A DNA stretch of 64,000 bases, taken from Vibrio panuliri. GTDB lineage: Bacteria > Pseudomonadota > Gammaproteobacteria > Enterobacterales > Vibrionaceae. The notes under the pieces are model-generated. The model did not search any database. It worked only from the letters and a program-made list of their open reading frames with translations, and was not told the DNA's origin. Shown one piece after another: positions 28,908-37,638 of the stretch (its first letter is position 1; every line of letters starts with the position of its first letter). The position numbers and the translations under genes are program-made. The stretch covers positions 1,302,001-1,366,000 of the forward strand of contig NZ_AP019654.1 in assembly GCF_009938205.1 (NCBI RefSeq), in the 5' to 3' direction.

Positions 28908-30119
28908 TTAGCTATTGGCAAGCACCAAATTGACCTCGACGTGACTCGGACAAATTAAGATACCAGCGGTACGACTATTTTGATCAGGCAGTTCAATCAG
29001 CAGGGGTGGGGCATCCTCACTTCTTAGTTCGACGATATTGTGGTCAACGATAATATCGATATTTTGACTGGCAATAACCTGATGATGTTGGGTTTCTTTG
29101 TAGCCAAAGGTGACGTCCAACTGCTCATCTTGCCGTTTAAGCACTCTCAATAGCGGTGCCTCATTGGAATAGAGTGCCAGCATTAAAGATTCGCCCAGTT
29201 GTAGCTGCGTCGCGTTAATTAGGATGTTGTAAGTCGCTGCGATTGGGCAAAATGGGCCCGGTGATATTTTTCTAAAGGTATTAAACTCATTCAGAATCTC
29301 AATCGGATTACCACGGCTGATCTTATTTTGCATAAAGGATACCGTGGTTGGCAGCACCATAATGCCTTTTGCGTTTTCAGTGATAGAAAACTCCAACACT
29401 CGGCCACTGGTGAGGCTTAACATTCGATTTTTAGTGCCAGTCTCTTCGGCTCGGGAAATCTCAATTAGGCTGCCGTTCTCTACTTCGTATTTGAGGTATT
29501 TCTTCTCATTGCTGTCTTTGATGTACAGCGTGATGAGGATAACGAGTTTCTGGTTGTCGATTAGCGATAAGCCAATATCTAAACGTGCAGAACGCACCTC
29601 TTCAGCGTTAATGTCATCTATTTTTGTTTGGTAGGCGTCGCTGCTGTTTTGGTGGAAGATCGATAGATTGAGTCCATTATCTTTGTTCAGTCGCGCGATA
29701 AACCCACTATCGGGATCATTGGCGATAGAGATGGTCGATGTATCCACATTGGTTTGAGAAGCAAACATCTCTGGCGATGCTTGATGCCAAATGTCTTTAT
29801 ATTTGTCCCAGTATCGGCAATGAAGTCCTCCATTGAGATCGCGATAAAATATGACAAAGTTATTGCTGGAAAGCTGAGGAAACTGTTGCGATTCCGATAA
29901 GTGGTCGATGTGAATTCCAATCGGCTCATAGCCGTTTGCGTCGAGCACTACAACAGACTGATGCTCCCAATTGACGAGATTTGTTGATGTGGCATGACCG
30001 ACCGATTTTTCTTCCTCACGGTTGGTGAGCGTGAACAAATAAAAAAGATGAAACTTGCCTTCTGAAAACTTCAAAGATAGGGGCTTAATAAAAGAGCCTA
30101 TAGCTGATAGTAAATGCAT
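28908..30119 (-). CDS. GH32-like glycoside hydrolase homologue lacking the catalytic aspartate motif
   Basis: This 403-residue protein resembles GH32 (sucrase/levanase) enzymes: KFHLFYLF near residue 23 and SVGHATSTNLVNWEHQSVVV near 40-58 match the first propeller blade, and IDIIVDHNIVELRSED near 350 matches the C-terminal beta-sandwich. The hallmark WMNDPNG, which holds the nucleophile, is replaced by IKPLSLK, and I cannot find the RDP or EC motifs in normal form. No signal peptide is seen. It is divergent from the LevR-linked EIIA, suggesting a role with the sugar handled by that PTS: a very divergent hydrolase or a sugar-binding pseudoenzyme. Confidence 0.6.
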   Translation of the reverse strand: MHLLSAIGSFIKPLSLKFSEGKFHLFYLFTLTNREEEKSVGHATSTNLVNWEHQSVVVLDANGYEPIGIHIDHLSESQQFPQLSSNNFVIFYRDLNGGLHCRYWDKYKDIWHQASPEMFASQTNVDTSTISIANDPDSGFIARLNKDNGLNLSIFHQNSSDAYQTKIDDINAEEVRSARLDIGLSLIDNQKLVILITLYIKDSNEKKYLKYEVENGSLIEISRAEETGTKNRMLSLTSGRVLEFSITENAKGIMVLPTTVSFMQNKISRGNPIEILNEFNTFRKISPGPFCPIAATYNILINATQLQLGESLMLALYSNEAPLLRVLKRQDEQLDVTFGYKETQHHQVIASQNIDIIVDHNIVELRSEDAPPLLIELPDQNSRTAGILICPSHVEVNLVLANS

Positions 30120-30134
30120 ATCCCCTCCGGTTTA

Positions 30135-30176
30135 TCACACTGTCACACAAGCGTATTGTTTAGTGTGCTTTTTATC
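30135..30176. promoter_or_regulatory. Candidate LevR enhancer region upstream of EIIA
   Basis: The block holds CACACTGTCACACAA and, further right, TTTAGTGTGC, giving CACAC/GTGTG arms. ACTGTCACACA here resembles ACAGTTACACA upstream of the EIIC gene (9 of 11 identical), as expected for a shared activator site about 30-70 bp upstream of a -24 element. Confidence 0.4.
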
Positions 30177-30200
30177 TAATTGAAAATAAAAGAAATTTTT

Positions 30201-30216
30201 TGGCACGAGCATTGCT
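30201..30216 (+). promoter_or_regulatory. Sigma-54 promoter of the EIIA gene
   Basis: TGGCAC-GAGCA-TTGCT is an exact -24/-12 match with correct spacing, 46 bp before the EIIA start codon. The LevR-type activator encoded downstream is the natural partner. Confidence 0.88.
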
Positions 30217-30262
30217 GTAGTGAATACTAGTTATAGTAGTTTAGAGGTTAAATGAGAACAAT

Positions 30263-30730
30263 ATGCTTACATCAAATATTAGCAAATCCAATGTTTTGTT
30301 AAAGCACAATTGTGACACCCGCGCAGAAGTTATCGCTTTGTTGGCGGATTCGTTATTTGCCAGCGGTAAGGTAAAAGCTTCCTTTAAACAAGCGGTGTTG
30401 GAAAGAGAGGAGAGCTTCGCTACAGGGTTAGAAGCAGGAGAAATATGTGTCGCGATTCCTCATACAGACCGAGAACATGTAATTTCTGATTCTATTGCTG
30501 TTATGACGCTTAACTCTCCTGTCGGTTTCAATGCCATGGGCACTGATGATGTGCCTGTCTCCGTCAGAATCGTGTTTATGCTAGCTATTTCCTCCAATGA
30601 CAAACAAATAGATACGCTGCAAGAAGTGATTGACGTCGTACAGGATCAAGAGTTGTTGAGCAAGCTTTTGTGTGCTTCTGACTATCAAGAATTTGTCGAT
30701 TATTTGAACGCCATTGAAGTTATTGACTAA
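30263..30730 (+). CDS. PTS EIIA component, fructose/galactitol type
   Basis: This 155-residue cytoplasmic phosphocarrier belongs to the PTS_EIIA_2 family. The phosphorylated histidine is in CVAIPHTDREHV (about His67), preceded by EREESFATGLEAG, the usual family pattern. It receives phosphate from HPr and passes it to the EIIB encoded at 35.2 kb. It is the first gene behind a perfect sigma-54 promoter and upstream of the LevR-like activator. The ribosome-binding site is weak. Confidence 0.9.
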   Translation: MLTSNISKSNVLLKHNCDTRAEVIALLADSLFASGKVKASFKQAVLEREESFATGLEAGEICVAIPHTDREHVISDSIAVMTLNSPVGFNAMGTDDVPVSVRIVFMLAISSNDKQIDTLQEVIDVVQDQELLSKLLCASDYQEFVDYLNAIEVID

Positions 30731-30842
30731 AACCTAGATAAGGAAATCGTTGCCCATTCGGGTGTTTGACCCCTGTCTCTGTATTGATTGGTTTTGGAGT
30801 ATATCGTTGTATGCACTTTCTTACTGAGTTTGGTATCAATTT

Positions 30843-33374
30843 ATGAAACGAGTAACTGAAGTCTATGAAAAAATCCTTGAGCTAGAGGCAGCAACCCATG
30901 CTGAACATGGAACACTAGGCTTGTCGACTATCGAAATCGCAGACGCTGTCGGTTTGTGTCGTACCAATGTTAGTCGACTACTGAATGATCTCGTTCATGA
31001 AGGGACACTGCTCAAAACAAAAGGACGTCCTGTCGGTTATGTTACTCATAGTTTGGTGGCCAACTTAGGATTAGAAAACCGTGTTGATGGCAGCTTTATT
31101 GATGCGGCGATATTGGTCGGTAAGTCGCAAAGTGCGTTTGATAAATTGATTGGTAGTGGTGATTCTCTGAGAGGGTGCATCGACACCGCGAAAGCGGCAG
31201 TTGCGTATCCCCCCAATGGATTACACACCATGATTTTTGGTGAAAGTGGCGTTGGTAAAACCTTGTTTGCGCACTGTATGCATGACTACTATCAGCGCCA
31301 TTTTCGTAAGTCCGTCCCATTTGTCCACTTCAACTGTGCTGACTTCCATCAAAACCCACAACTGCTATTGTCCCACCTATTTGGGCACACAAAGGGCGCG
31401 TATAGTGGCGCAAATAGTGACCGAGAAGGCTTGGTGCACAAGGCCAATGGTGGTGTGTTATTTCTTGATGAAATCCATCGCTTGCCACCGGATGGTCAAG
31501 AGATGTTGTTCTCGCTGATTGATAAACATAACTACTGTAAGTTGGGCTCAGATATACCCATTGCTTGTAAGGTGTTGCTGGTTGCGGCGACCACCGAGTC
31601 ACCAGAGAAAAGTTTACTCAAAACATTTATGCGCCGTATCCCAATCACTCTGACGTTGCCGAGTTTGAGAGACAAAGCGGACACCGAATTGTTTGAATTG
31701 ATCCTGAATCTTTTTGAGCAGCAGATTCACGAAAGTATTCGCAAAGATCTGCTTATTTCCGGGCGCGTAATCACTAAGTTAGTCAAGTATCGCCCTGATG
31801 GTGCTGTGGGACGGCTAACCTCAGATATCAAGCAAATTTTAGCATCGTCATTACTGGCATCGCCTGAGAACGAAAAACAGCTGGTCATCAATGATAAGTT
31901 TTTGCCGACTCACCTCCGGGCGGTTTCTTCGTCTAAACCTGAATTGTTTGATGTGGCAATTTTGAGTGAATGTGGGCAAGTTTATCTTAAAGACAGTAAA
32001 GCCGAATATCTGTTGACTCAGTACATCCAATCACACGATCGAACTGATGCGGTGCTGTTCTCTCACTATTACTCGTACATTAAGAATAAGTTGAGCGCCT
32101 GTTTCTATAATCAAAACATTCTGTCGAAACTGATCCCAAGTGCCACATGGGCGTTGACTGACTGGCTACTGGAACACTACTTCAATCGTCAGGTCGTGGG
32201 GATTACTGAGCGTAATCTTGTCGCATTACATCTTCATATTTATAACCAAGTTGAGACGTTTAGTTGCCACAGCATTAAAGACAATGAGCAACTACCTCAA
32301 GCTTTACGTAGCAGTCTAGATGCGCTGTTTAATGCTAAGTTGAATGAGGAAAAAGGTGCGGTCGGTGTGATGGTCATTTGCCATGGTGATGGTGTTGCGC
32401 AGAACATTGCACATGTCTGCAATACGTTGTTTGAAACCAGTGATATGCGCTGGTTTGATATCCCATTAGATTCCAGTTTTAGAGACCATCTGGATGAGAT
32501 TGAAAAGCAAGTGTTGGCAATCGATCGTGGCGCTGGCGTTGTGATCCTTACCGATATGGGAACAACCGACGTTATTGCTGAGACGATACAACGTTCAACG
32601 GGCATTGATACATTTACGTTGAGTAGCATCTCTACCCCTGTGGCGTTAGAAGTATTAAGGCAAAGCTACCTAGAAGGTAAAACGCTTCATGAAATACGCA
32701 GTTATTTTGACAAGCAGATAGATGCACGAGAAAAAGTAAAATGTGATGCAATTCTGTCTATTTGTACCACCGGTCAAGGGTCAAGCGATTTTATTGCGCA
32801 AAAACTTAAAGAGTTAGCAGTGTCTGCCAATAGAAACGATATTAAGATCATCACTCTCAGCTTAAGTGATATTCGTCACGGCAGTAAAAAGCTAGATGCA
32901 TTGCAAGAAAATAATAATATTCTTTTTGCGGTTGGAACCATTAGGCCAGGTATTGATGTGCCGTTTTATTCCATATCGAAGTTATTTTCATCGGATGGTG
33001 ATGCACGATTTATTACTATTATTGGAGCAAAAGATAAAGAAACCAATATTTACGATGAATGCTTACATATCTTGTCTGACTATATTATGTACCTTAACCC
33101 TAAGTACGTCGTCAAATACATTCAAGCGTATATAGAGAGTAATGCACATCTCAGTCGGTTACATGATGACATAAAGCTAAAACTTGTTTTACACATCGCG
33201 GGAATGATTGAAAGACTCAGTCATCAAGGGCAGGGCTCTGCCATCGTTGTTGATGCGGGCGATTATGATCTTAGCGTTGTCTCTGATGGAATCGCGATTA
33301 TAGAAGAGGCTTATGGAATAGACGTATCGCCTCAAGAACTGTCTTATATTTCTCAAATATCTCAAAGTGATTAA
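30843..33374 (+). CDS. LevR-type sigma-54 activator with PTS regulatory domains
   Basis: This 843-residue regulator contains an N-terminal HTH (about 15-65; AVGLCRTNVSRLLNDL), an AAA+ domain with Walker A GESGVGKT (133-140), sigma-54 contact loop GAYSGA (185-190, instead of GAFTGA) and Walker B GGVLFLDE (203-210). After this come a PRD-like region (about 390-490), an EIIA-Man-like domain (GAVGVMVICHGDGVAQN near 505), an EIIB-Gat-like domain (ILSICTTGQGSS near 640, with Cys) and a C-terminal PRD (about 750-840). It should activate the two sigma-54 promoters according to HPr and EIIB phosphorylation. The start has little ribosome-binding support. Confidence 0.88.
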   Translation: MKRVTEVYEKILELEAATHAEHGTLGLSTIEIADAVGLCRTNVSRLLNDLVHEGTLLKTKGRPVGYVTHSLVANLGLENRVDGSFIDAAILVGKSQSAFDKLIGSGDSLRGCIDTAKAAVAYPPNGLHTMIFGESGVGKTLFAHCMHDYYQRHFRKSVPFVHFNCADFHQNPQLLLSHLFGHTKGAYSGANSDREGLVHKANGGVLFLDEIHRLPPDGQEMLFSLIDKHNYCKLGSDIPIACKVLLVAATTESPEKSLLKTFMRRIPITLTLPSLRDKADTELFELILNLFEQQIHESIRKDLLISGRVITKLVKYRPDGAVGRLTSDIKQILASSLLASPENEKQLVINDKFLPTHLRAVSSSKPELFDVAILSECGQVYLKDSKAEYLLTQYIQSHDRTDAVLFSHYYSYIKNKLSACFYNQNILSKLIPSATWALTDWLLEHYFNRQVVGITERNLVALHLHIYNQVETFSCHSIKDNEQLPQALRSSLDALFNAKLNEEKGAVGVMVICHGDGVAQNIAHVCNTLFETSDMRWFDIPLDSSFRDHLDEIEKQVLAIDRGAGVVILTDMGTTDVIAETIQRSTGIDTFTLSSISTPVALEVLRQSYLEGKTLHEIRSYFDKQIDAREKVKCDAILSICTTGQGSSDFIAQKLKELAVSANRNDIKIITLSLSDIRHGSKKLDALQENNNILFAVGTIRPGIDVPFYSISKLFSSDGDARFITIIGAKDKETNIYDECLHILSDYIMYLNPKYVVKYIQAYIESNAHLSRLHDDIKLKLVLHIAGMIERLSHQGQGSAIVVDAGDYDLSVVSDGIAIIEEAYGIDVSPQELSYISQISQSD

Positions 33375-33387
33375 TAAGGAAAATGCA

Positions 33388-33654
33388 ATGAAAACGATCG
33401 ATATCACGGTTAGAGCTGAGGATGGACTTCATGCCAGACCTGCGGCTGCTTTGGTTAAAATTTGCAGTAAGATGAATTCCGATATTCGTATAGAGAATGG
33501 TGAAAAAAGTTGCAATGCTAAATCGATGATGGGCGTGCTGAAACTGGGAGTAAAAAAGGGGACAGTCATTAGACTCACGGTTGATGGTGGAGACGAGGAT
33601 ATTAATTTCACCGAGCTTACTAGTAAATTTGATTCATTGGTTAACGCTTTATAA
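33388..33654 (+). CDS. HPr-family phosphocarrier, private copy
   Basis: This 88-residue HPr homologue carries the active site GLHARPAA with His15 and a regulatory-type Ser46 in NAKSMMGVL. It follows the activator by 13 bp with AAGGAAA before the ATG, so both are in one transcript. The general PTS HPr is encoded elsewhere in vibrios; a pathway-specific copy beside a LevR-like activator suggests dedicated phosphate supply or signalling to EIIA and the PRD domains. A terminator follows. Confidence 0.92.
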   Translation: MKTIDITVRAEDGLHARPAAALVKICSKMNSDIRIENGEKSCNAKSMMGVLKLGVKKGTVIRLTVDGGDEDINFTELTSKFDSLVNAL

Positions 33655-33671
33655 CCAATTCGGTGAAATAA

Positions 33672-33702
33672 AAAACCAGCTTTTAATAAGCTGGTTTTTT
33701 TC
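33672..33702 (+). terminator. Terminator after the HPr gene
   Basis: AAACCAGCTT-TTAAT-AAGCTGGTTT followed by T residues; a clear rho-independent terminator separating the EIIA-activator-HPr unit from the EIIC operon. Confidence 0.9.
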
Positions 33703-33712
33703 GTTTTATACA

Positions 33713-33748
33713 CAGTTACACACTTAATTTATTTTCAATGTGTAGCTG
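33713..33748. promoter_or_regulatory. Inverted repeat, candidate activator enhancer upstream of EIIC
   Basis: CAGTTACACA and TGTGTAGCTG are inverse repeats with one mismatch and a 16-nt spacer. The dyad ends about 28 bp before the -24 element. The left arm resembles a sequence upstream of the EIIA sigma-54 promoter. Confidence 0.5.
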
Positions 33749-33776
33749 TAAGTTGTTGATATTTAATGATTAAAAG

Positions 33777-33793
33777 TTGGCTTGTAAATTGCT
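33777..33793 (+). promoter_or_regulatory. Sigma-54 promoter of the EIIC-EIIB-aldolase operon
   Basis: TTGGC-N7-TTGCT has the invariant GG and GC with exact -24/-12 spacing, 50 bp upstream of the EIIC start. It is a weaker match than the EIIA promoter because CAC is CTT. Confidence 0.75.
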
Positions 33794-33842
33794 ATTAATA
33801 GTATGGGTGTATTTCTATTGTTAAACTCGAGGAATGGACGTT

Positions 33843-35207
33843 ATGGAACTTCTTAATTGGTTTATGGGTCTTGGATCCATAGTCGTGTTACCAGCGTTAG
33901 TATTCGTTTTTGGAATGGTATTAGGTACAAAGCCGAGTAAGGCATTAATGTCGGCTCTGACGGTTGGTATAGGTTTTGTTGGTTTGAACTTGGTTATCTC
34001 TCTATTGGGAGAAAGCTTAGGTCCTGCTGCTCAACAAATGGTTGAAAATCTTGGTTTAGAGTTAACGACGATCGACGTTGGTTGGCCTGCAGCTGCGGCA
34101 ATCAGCTATGGTACTGCGCTGGGTGGATTGGCGATTCCGATTGGTCTAGGACTTAACTTTGTCTTGATTTTATTTGGTCTTACTAAAACGCTTAACGTTG
34201 ACTTATGGAACATTTGGCACGCAGCGTTTATCTCATCACTTATTTATGCACTAACTGGCGATATGACACTCAGTATCGCAGCAACGTGTGTCTATATTAT
34301 GATGATTTTGCTGTTCGGCGATATTCTTGGTGGCGTGATCAATCGTTTCTATGGATTCCCAAACATTACGTTCCCTCATGGTACAGCGATTCCGGGCTTT
34401 ATCTTCGCATTACCATTTAACTGGTTGTTTGACCGAATCCCAGTGGTTAAAAACTGGAAAGCTGACCCTGAAACGATTCAAAACAAATTTGGTATTTTCG
34501 GTCAATCGACGGTAATTGGTGCCATTATCGGTTTGGGTATCGGTTTGGCTGCGGGCTACGATGCGGCGGGTCTTGGTCAACTTGCAGTAAAAATGGCTGC
34601 CGTTATGATGCTTATGCCTCGCATGGTCGCACTGCTTATGGAAGGTTTGACACCGATTTCTGAAGCTGCCAACGCGTTCGTGCAAAAACGCTTCCCTGAT
34701 CGTGAACTCTATATCGGTATGGATGCGGCGCTATCGGTTGGTCACCCAGCTGTACTATCGTCATCACTACTACTTGTGCCGATTACTATTCTACTTGCCG
34801 TGGTTCTACCAGGAAACACCACGCTACCTTTTGGTGACTTGGCGACAATTCCTTTCTTAGTGTGTCTAATGGCCGCGGTATTTAACGGCAATATCATTCG
34901 AACAGTGATCGCGGGTACGTTCTACATGGTGACGATTCTATACATCACCTCATGGGTTGCGCCATTAGTGACTCAGGCCGCTATCGCATCGAACTTCGAC
35001 TTGCAAGGCAATACCACAATCACAGCAATGGCAGAAGGTGGATTGTGGACAACATGGATGTACGTCGGTTTGGCAGAACTATTTAGTATGACAGGCATCC
35101 TTAGTATTGGTGTTGTGGTGCTCGCTGGCTTGGTTTACGTCAATAAGATTCTTCCAGGACGCAAAAATAAACAGCAACACGGCCAAGATACGGCTGCAGT
35201 GAAATAA
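33843..35207 (+). CDS. PTS EIIC component, galactitol type
   Basis: This 454-residue membrane subunit of the GatC family has about 10-12 hydrophobic segments. It transports and phosphorylates a sugar or polyol together with the EIIB and EIIA encoded nearby. Family-like stretches include GTKPSKALMSALTVGIGFVGL near residue 25 and GIFGQSTVIGAIIGLGIGLAAGY near 215. ATG 33843 is chosen because AGGA lies nine bases upstream; the earlier ATG at 33834 has no spacing to it. The substrate is unknown: galactitol is only the nearest named family and no galactitol dehydrogenase is present. Confidence 0.9.
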   Translation: MELLNWFMGLGSIVVLPALVFVFGMVLGTKPSKALMSALTVGIGFVGLNLVISLLGESLGPAAQQMVENLGLELTTIDVGWPAAAAISYGTALGGLAIPIGLGLNFVLILFGLTKTLNVDLWNIWHAAFISSLIYALTGDMTLSIAATCVYIMMILLFGDILGGVINRFYGFPNITFPHGTAIPGFIFALPFNWLFDRIPVVKNWKADPETIQNKFGIFGQSTVIGAIIGLGIGLAAGYDAAGLGQLAVKMAAVMMLMPRMVALLMEGLTPISEAANAFVQKRFPDRELYIGMDAALSVGHPAVLSSSLLLVPITILLAVVLPGNTTLPFGDLATIPFLVCLMAAVFNGNIIRTVIAGTFYMVTILYITSWVAPLVTQAAIASNFDLQGNTTITAMAEGGLWTTWMYVGLAELFSMTGILSIGVVVLAGLVYVNKILPGRKNKQQHGQDTAAVK

Positions 35208-35222
35208 TCAAAGGTGACTATT

Positions 35223-35507
35223 ATGAAAAAGCTTCTAATCATGTGTGGTACTGGCGTTGCGACTTCTACTGTTGTGACAAATAAGGTTCGTGATTGGTTA
35301 GACACGCAAGGTCTAGCTTCTGAGGTTCGCCTTTACCAAGGAAAAATCGCTGATGAAATGGGGCGTATCGATGAATATGACATCGTGATAAGCACCACTA
35401 TCGTACCGCCTGAAATTAAAGAGAAAGTCATTATGGGCTTGCCTCTACTGACCGGAATGGGTGTTGATGAAATGTTTAACACTGTCAAACAACAAATTAC
35501 GGCTTGA
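35223..35507 (+). CDS. PTS EIIB component, galactitol type
   Basis: This 94-residue soluble subunit begins MKKLLIMCGTGVATSTVV; the phosphorylated cysteine is Cys9 in the P-loop of the EIIB-Gat/lactate-type fold. It accepts phosphate from EIIA (30.3 kb) and passes it to the sugar in EIIC. AAGG precedes the ATG by eight bases and the gene is 15 bp after EIIC. Length is normal for the family. Confidence 0.92.
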   Translation: MKKLLIMCGTGVATSTVVTNKVRDWLDTQGLASEVRLYQGKIADEMGRIDEYDIVISTTIVPPEIKEKVIMGLPLLTGMGVDEMFNTVKQQITA

Positions 35508-35515
35508 GGTGGATT

Positions 35516-36355
35516 ATGCTTGTAACAACTCAAGAGATGTTCAAGCAAGCTGAAGAGGGTGGCTTTGCCATCCCTTCTGCGAATTTCTTGGACTATCGGA
35601 TGGCGAAAGCTTTTGTACAAGTGGCAGAAGCGCACGGAATGCCACTTATCTTGTCATTTGCTCAATCTCATATGAAAGAGCTAGACATAATAGACGCGGC
35701 ATCTATTGGCATTCATTTAGCGCAAAATTCCCGAGTACCGATTGCTCTGCATCTTGATCATGGTGAAGATAAACAGACAATTGAAAGAGCGATTTCATTG
35801 GGGTTCACCTCAGTGATGATTGATGCCTCCAAGCAACCTTTTGCCGAAAATATCGCCATCACTAAAGAAATCGTTGATATCGCTCATCACAACGGTGTCG
35901 TGGTAGAAGCAGAACTTGGGCATGTAGGCTCTGGTGATACGCTAGAGTCGGCAACACTGAGTGATTCGATATATACCGAACCTGCTCAAGCCCGTGAGTT
36001 TTGCGATAAGACAGGAGTCGACTCTTTAGCGGTATCCATTGGTACTGCGCATGGTCACTATAAAGGCGTACCCAAAATTAATTTCGAGGCTTTGGCTCAA
36101 ATTCGTGATCAAGTTGAGATTCCGTTGGTTTTACATGGGGGCTCAGGTTCTGGTGATGACAACCTACATAAATGTGCCGTTAGTGGGATTCGTAAAATCA
36201 ATATCTTTACCGACTTTATTACCGCAGCTCATAGCGCAATTTATGCCGAAAAACATGACAATATGCTGACTCTAAATCGTTTGGTTTCAGCAGCTTATGC
36301 AGAAACATTGGCTCACTATTACCGAGTGTTCGCCACACAAGCATGGAGGGCGTAG
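35516..36355 (+). CDS. Class II ketose-bisphosphate aldolase (GatY/KbaY/FbaA family)
   Basis: This 279-residue zinc-dependent aldolase would split a phosphorylated ketose into DHAP and an aldehyde. Metal ligands and active-site motifs are intact: LHLDHGEDKQ near residue 80, VVVEAELGHVGSGD near 128, SIGTAHGHYKG near 173 and LVLHGGSGSGDDN near 205. Start ATG 35516 has GAGG six bases upstream. Tagatose-1,6-bisphosphate is the usual substrate in GatC-type operons, but no phosphofructokinase-like or isomerase partner is present here, so a ketose-1-phosphate is possible (inference). Confidence 0.88.
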   Translation: MLVTTQEMFKQAEEGGFAIPSANFLDYRMAKAFVQVAEAHGMPLILSFAQSHMKELDIIDAASIGIHLAQNSRVPIALHLDHGEDKQTIERAISLGFTSVMIDASKQPFAENIAITKEIVDIAHHNGVVVEAELGHVGSGDTLESATLSDSIYTEPAQAREFCDKTGVDSLAVSIGTAHGHYKGVPKINFEALAQIRDQVEIPLVLHGGSGSGDDNLHKCAVSGIRKINIFTDFITAAHSAIYAEKHDNMLTLNRLVSAAYAETLAHYYRVFATQAWRA

Positions 36356-36358
36356 CCG

Positions 36359-37039
36359 ATGAGTAATAAAAGAGAGTTTACAGCGCCATTTTTCACGCTT
36401 AACCCTAAGTCATACCTCTATGGTGACGAAGCATTGGCGTTGGCATTATACGCAGATGAGCTTGCCATCGAGTTTGACATCGATTTGTTCTTTACCGCGC
36501 AGCACGCAGATATTGCGAGAATTAAGCAAGCGACCAAACGCCTTATCGTGACGGCACAACATATTGATGCGATAAAGCCGGGGCGAGGGATGGGGAAAAT
36601 TTTGCCTGAGAGCGTTAAATCCGCAGGTGCAGAAGCGACGTTTCTTAATCATGCGGAAAACCCACTCACCCAAGCAGATTTAACCAAAGCCATTGAACGT
36701 GCGAATGAAGTAGGGCTGATCACCATCGTGTGTGCAGATAGTATTCACGATGCAGAACTCATCGCACATCTTAAACCCGATATTATTGTCGCCGAACAGA
36801 CCGAGCTTATCGGCACCGGAATGACCGCTGATGAAGAGTATATGAGACAGTCGAACCAAATCATTCACCGAATTTCGCCGACGACACAAGTGTTACAAGC
36901 GGCAGGCATTAGCACGGAGGATGATATTCGCAAAGCAATTCGTTCGGGGGCTGGAGGCACGGGTGGCACAAGTGGCATTGTCTGTGCCGAGGATCCTAAA
37001 GCGACCTTACACTCTATGATTAAAGCGCTAGTACAGTAG
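36359..37039 (+). CDS. Triosephosphate isomerase-like protein
   Basis: This 226-residue TIM-barrel protein is shorter than bacterial TpiA (about 250) and closer to the compact archaeal size. All three catalytic positions appear to be kept: lysine in LNPKSYL near residue 17, histidine in TFLNHAENP near 99 and glutamate in VAEQTELIGTG near 142. The phosphate loop is GAGGTGGTSG near 205. It follows the aldolase gene by three bases with GGAGG upstream. It may isomerise the aldolase product or another short sugar phosphate, as the EryH/LerI-type TIM-like isomerases do for erythrulose phosphates. Confidence 0.82.
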   Translation: MSNKREFTAPFFTLNPKSYLYGDEALALALYADELAIEFDIDLFFTAQHADIARIKQATKRLIVTAQHIDAIKPGRGMGKILPESVKSAGAEATFLNHAENPLTQADLTKAIERANEVGLITIVCADSIHDAELIAHLKPDIIVAEQTELIGTGMTADEEYMRQSNQIIHRISPTTQVLQAAGISTEDDIRKAIRSGAGGTGGTSGIVCAEDPKATLHSMIKALVQ

Positions 37040-37046
37040 GTAAATT

Positions 37047-37559
37047 ATGATATATCACGATACGATTACAGTTGAGTCATGCGCTGGACGCGTCTCTTAT
37101 CACAACATTACCGATGAAGTGAAAAAGATTGTCGAGCTAAGTGGCGTCGCGAACGGCTCTGTACTGATACAAACGGCTCACACCACTTGTTCAGTGATTT
37201 TCGAGGAGTTTGTTCATGATCTCGATTTTAATGGCGATGAGTTTCTGCAAGTTGATATGAATCGAATGCTGGATCGCATTGTTCCTCGCGAACTCACGGA
37301 AAACACAGATTATCGATATCCAGGTCCAAAGCATCTTGAGTTCTTGATGAGTTTGGATGACCCTAACTATCCATGTGATCCGGGAACAATTTTAAATGGT
37401 GATGCACACATTCGTGCTTCTCTATTTGGACCAAGTCAGCAGTTCATCATCAAAGATGGCAAGATCAATATTGGCAGTGTGGGCTATATTTACTTTATCG
37501 ATTTTGATCAAAATCGGCCGCGTAACCGCAAGTGCGCCGTAATGGTAGCAGGGGAGTAG
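37047..37559 (+). CDS. YjbQ/UPF0047-family protein
   Basis: This 170-residue protein shows the YjbQ signature: AHTTCSVIFEEF near residue 46 and NGDAHIRASLFGPSQQF near 117-133, with conserved His and Cys residues that may bind metal. Family members are annotated as secondary thiamine-phosphate synthases, but their true role is unclear. Its position as the last gene of a PTS-aldolase operon suggests a part in handling the same phosphorylated intermediates or in damage repair (inference). Confidence 0.82.
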   Translation: MIYHDTITVESCAGRVSYHNITDEVKKIVELSGVANGSVLIQTAHTTCSVIFEEFVHDLDFNGDEFLQVDMNRMLDRIVPRELTENTDYRYPGPKHLEFLMSLDDPNYPCDPGTILNGDAHIRASLFGPSQQFIIKDGKINIGSVGYIYFIDFDQNRPRNRKCAVMVAGE

Positions 37560-37601
37560 CGTTGGAAGTGGATTTGTTTTAGAAAAACTAATGAGTTGAG
37601 A

Positions 37602-37638
37602 CGATACTCCATGCAATTGCACTGGAGTATCGCTTTTT
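37602..37638 (+). terminator. Terminator of the EIIC-to-yjbQ operon
   Basis: CGATACTCC and GGAGTATCG form a 9-bp stem, followed by CTTTTT. It closes the PTS operon. Confidence 0.88.
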
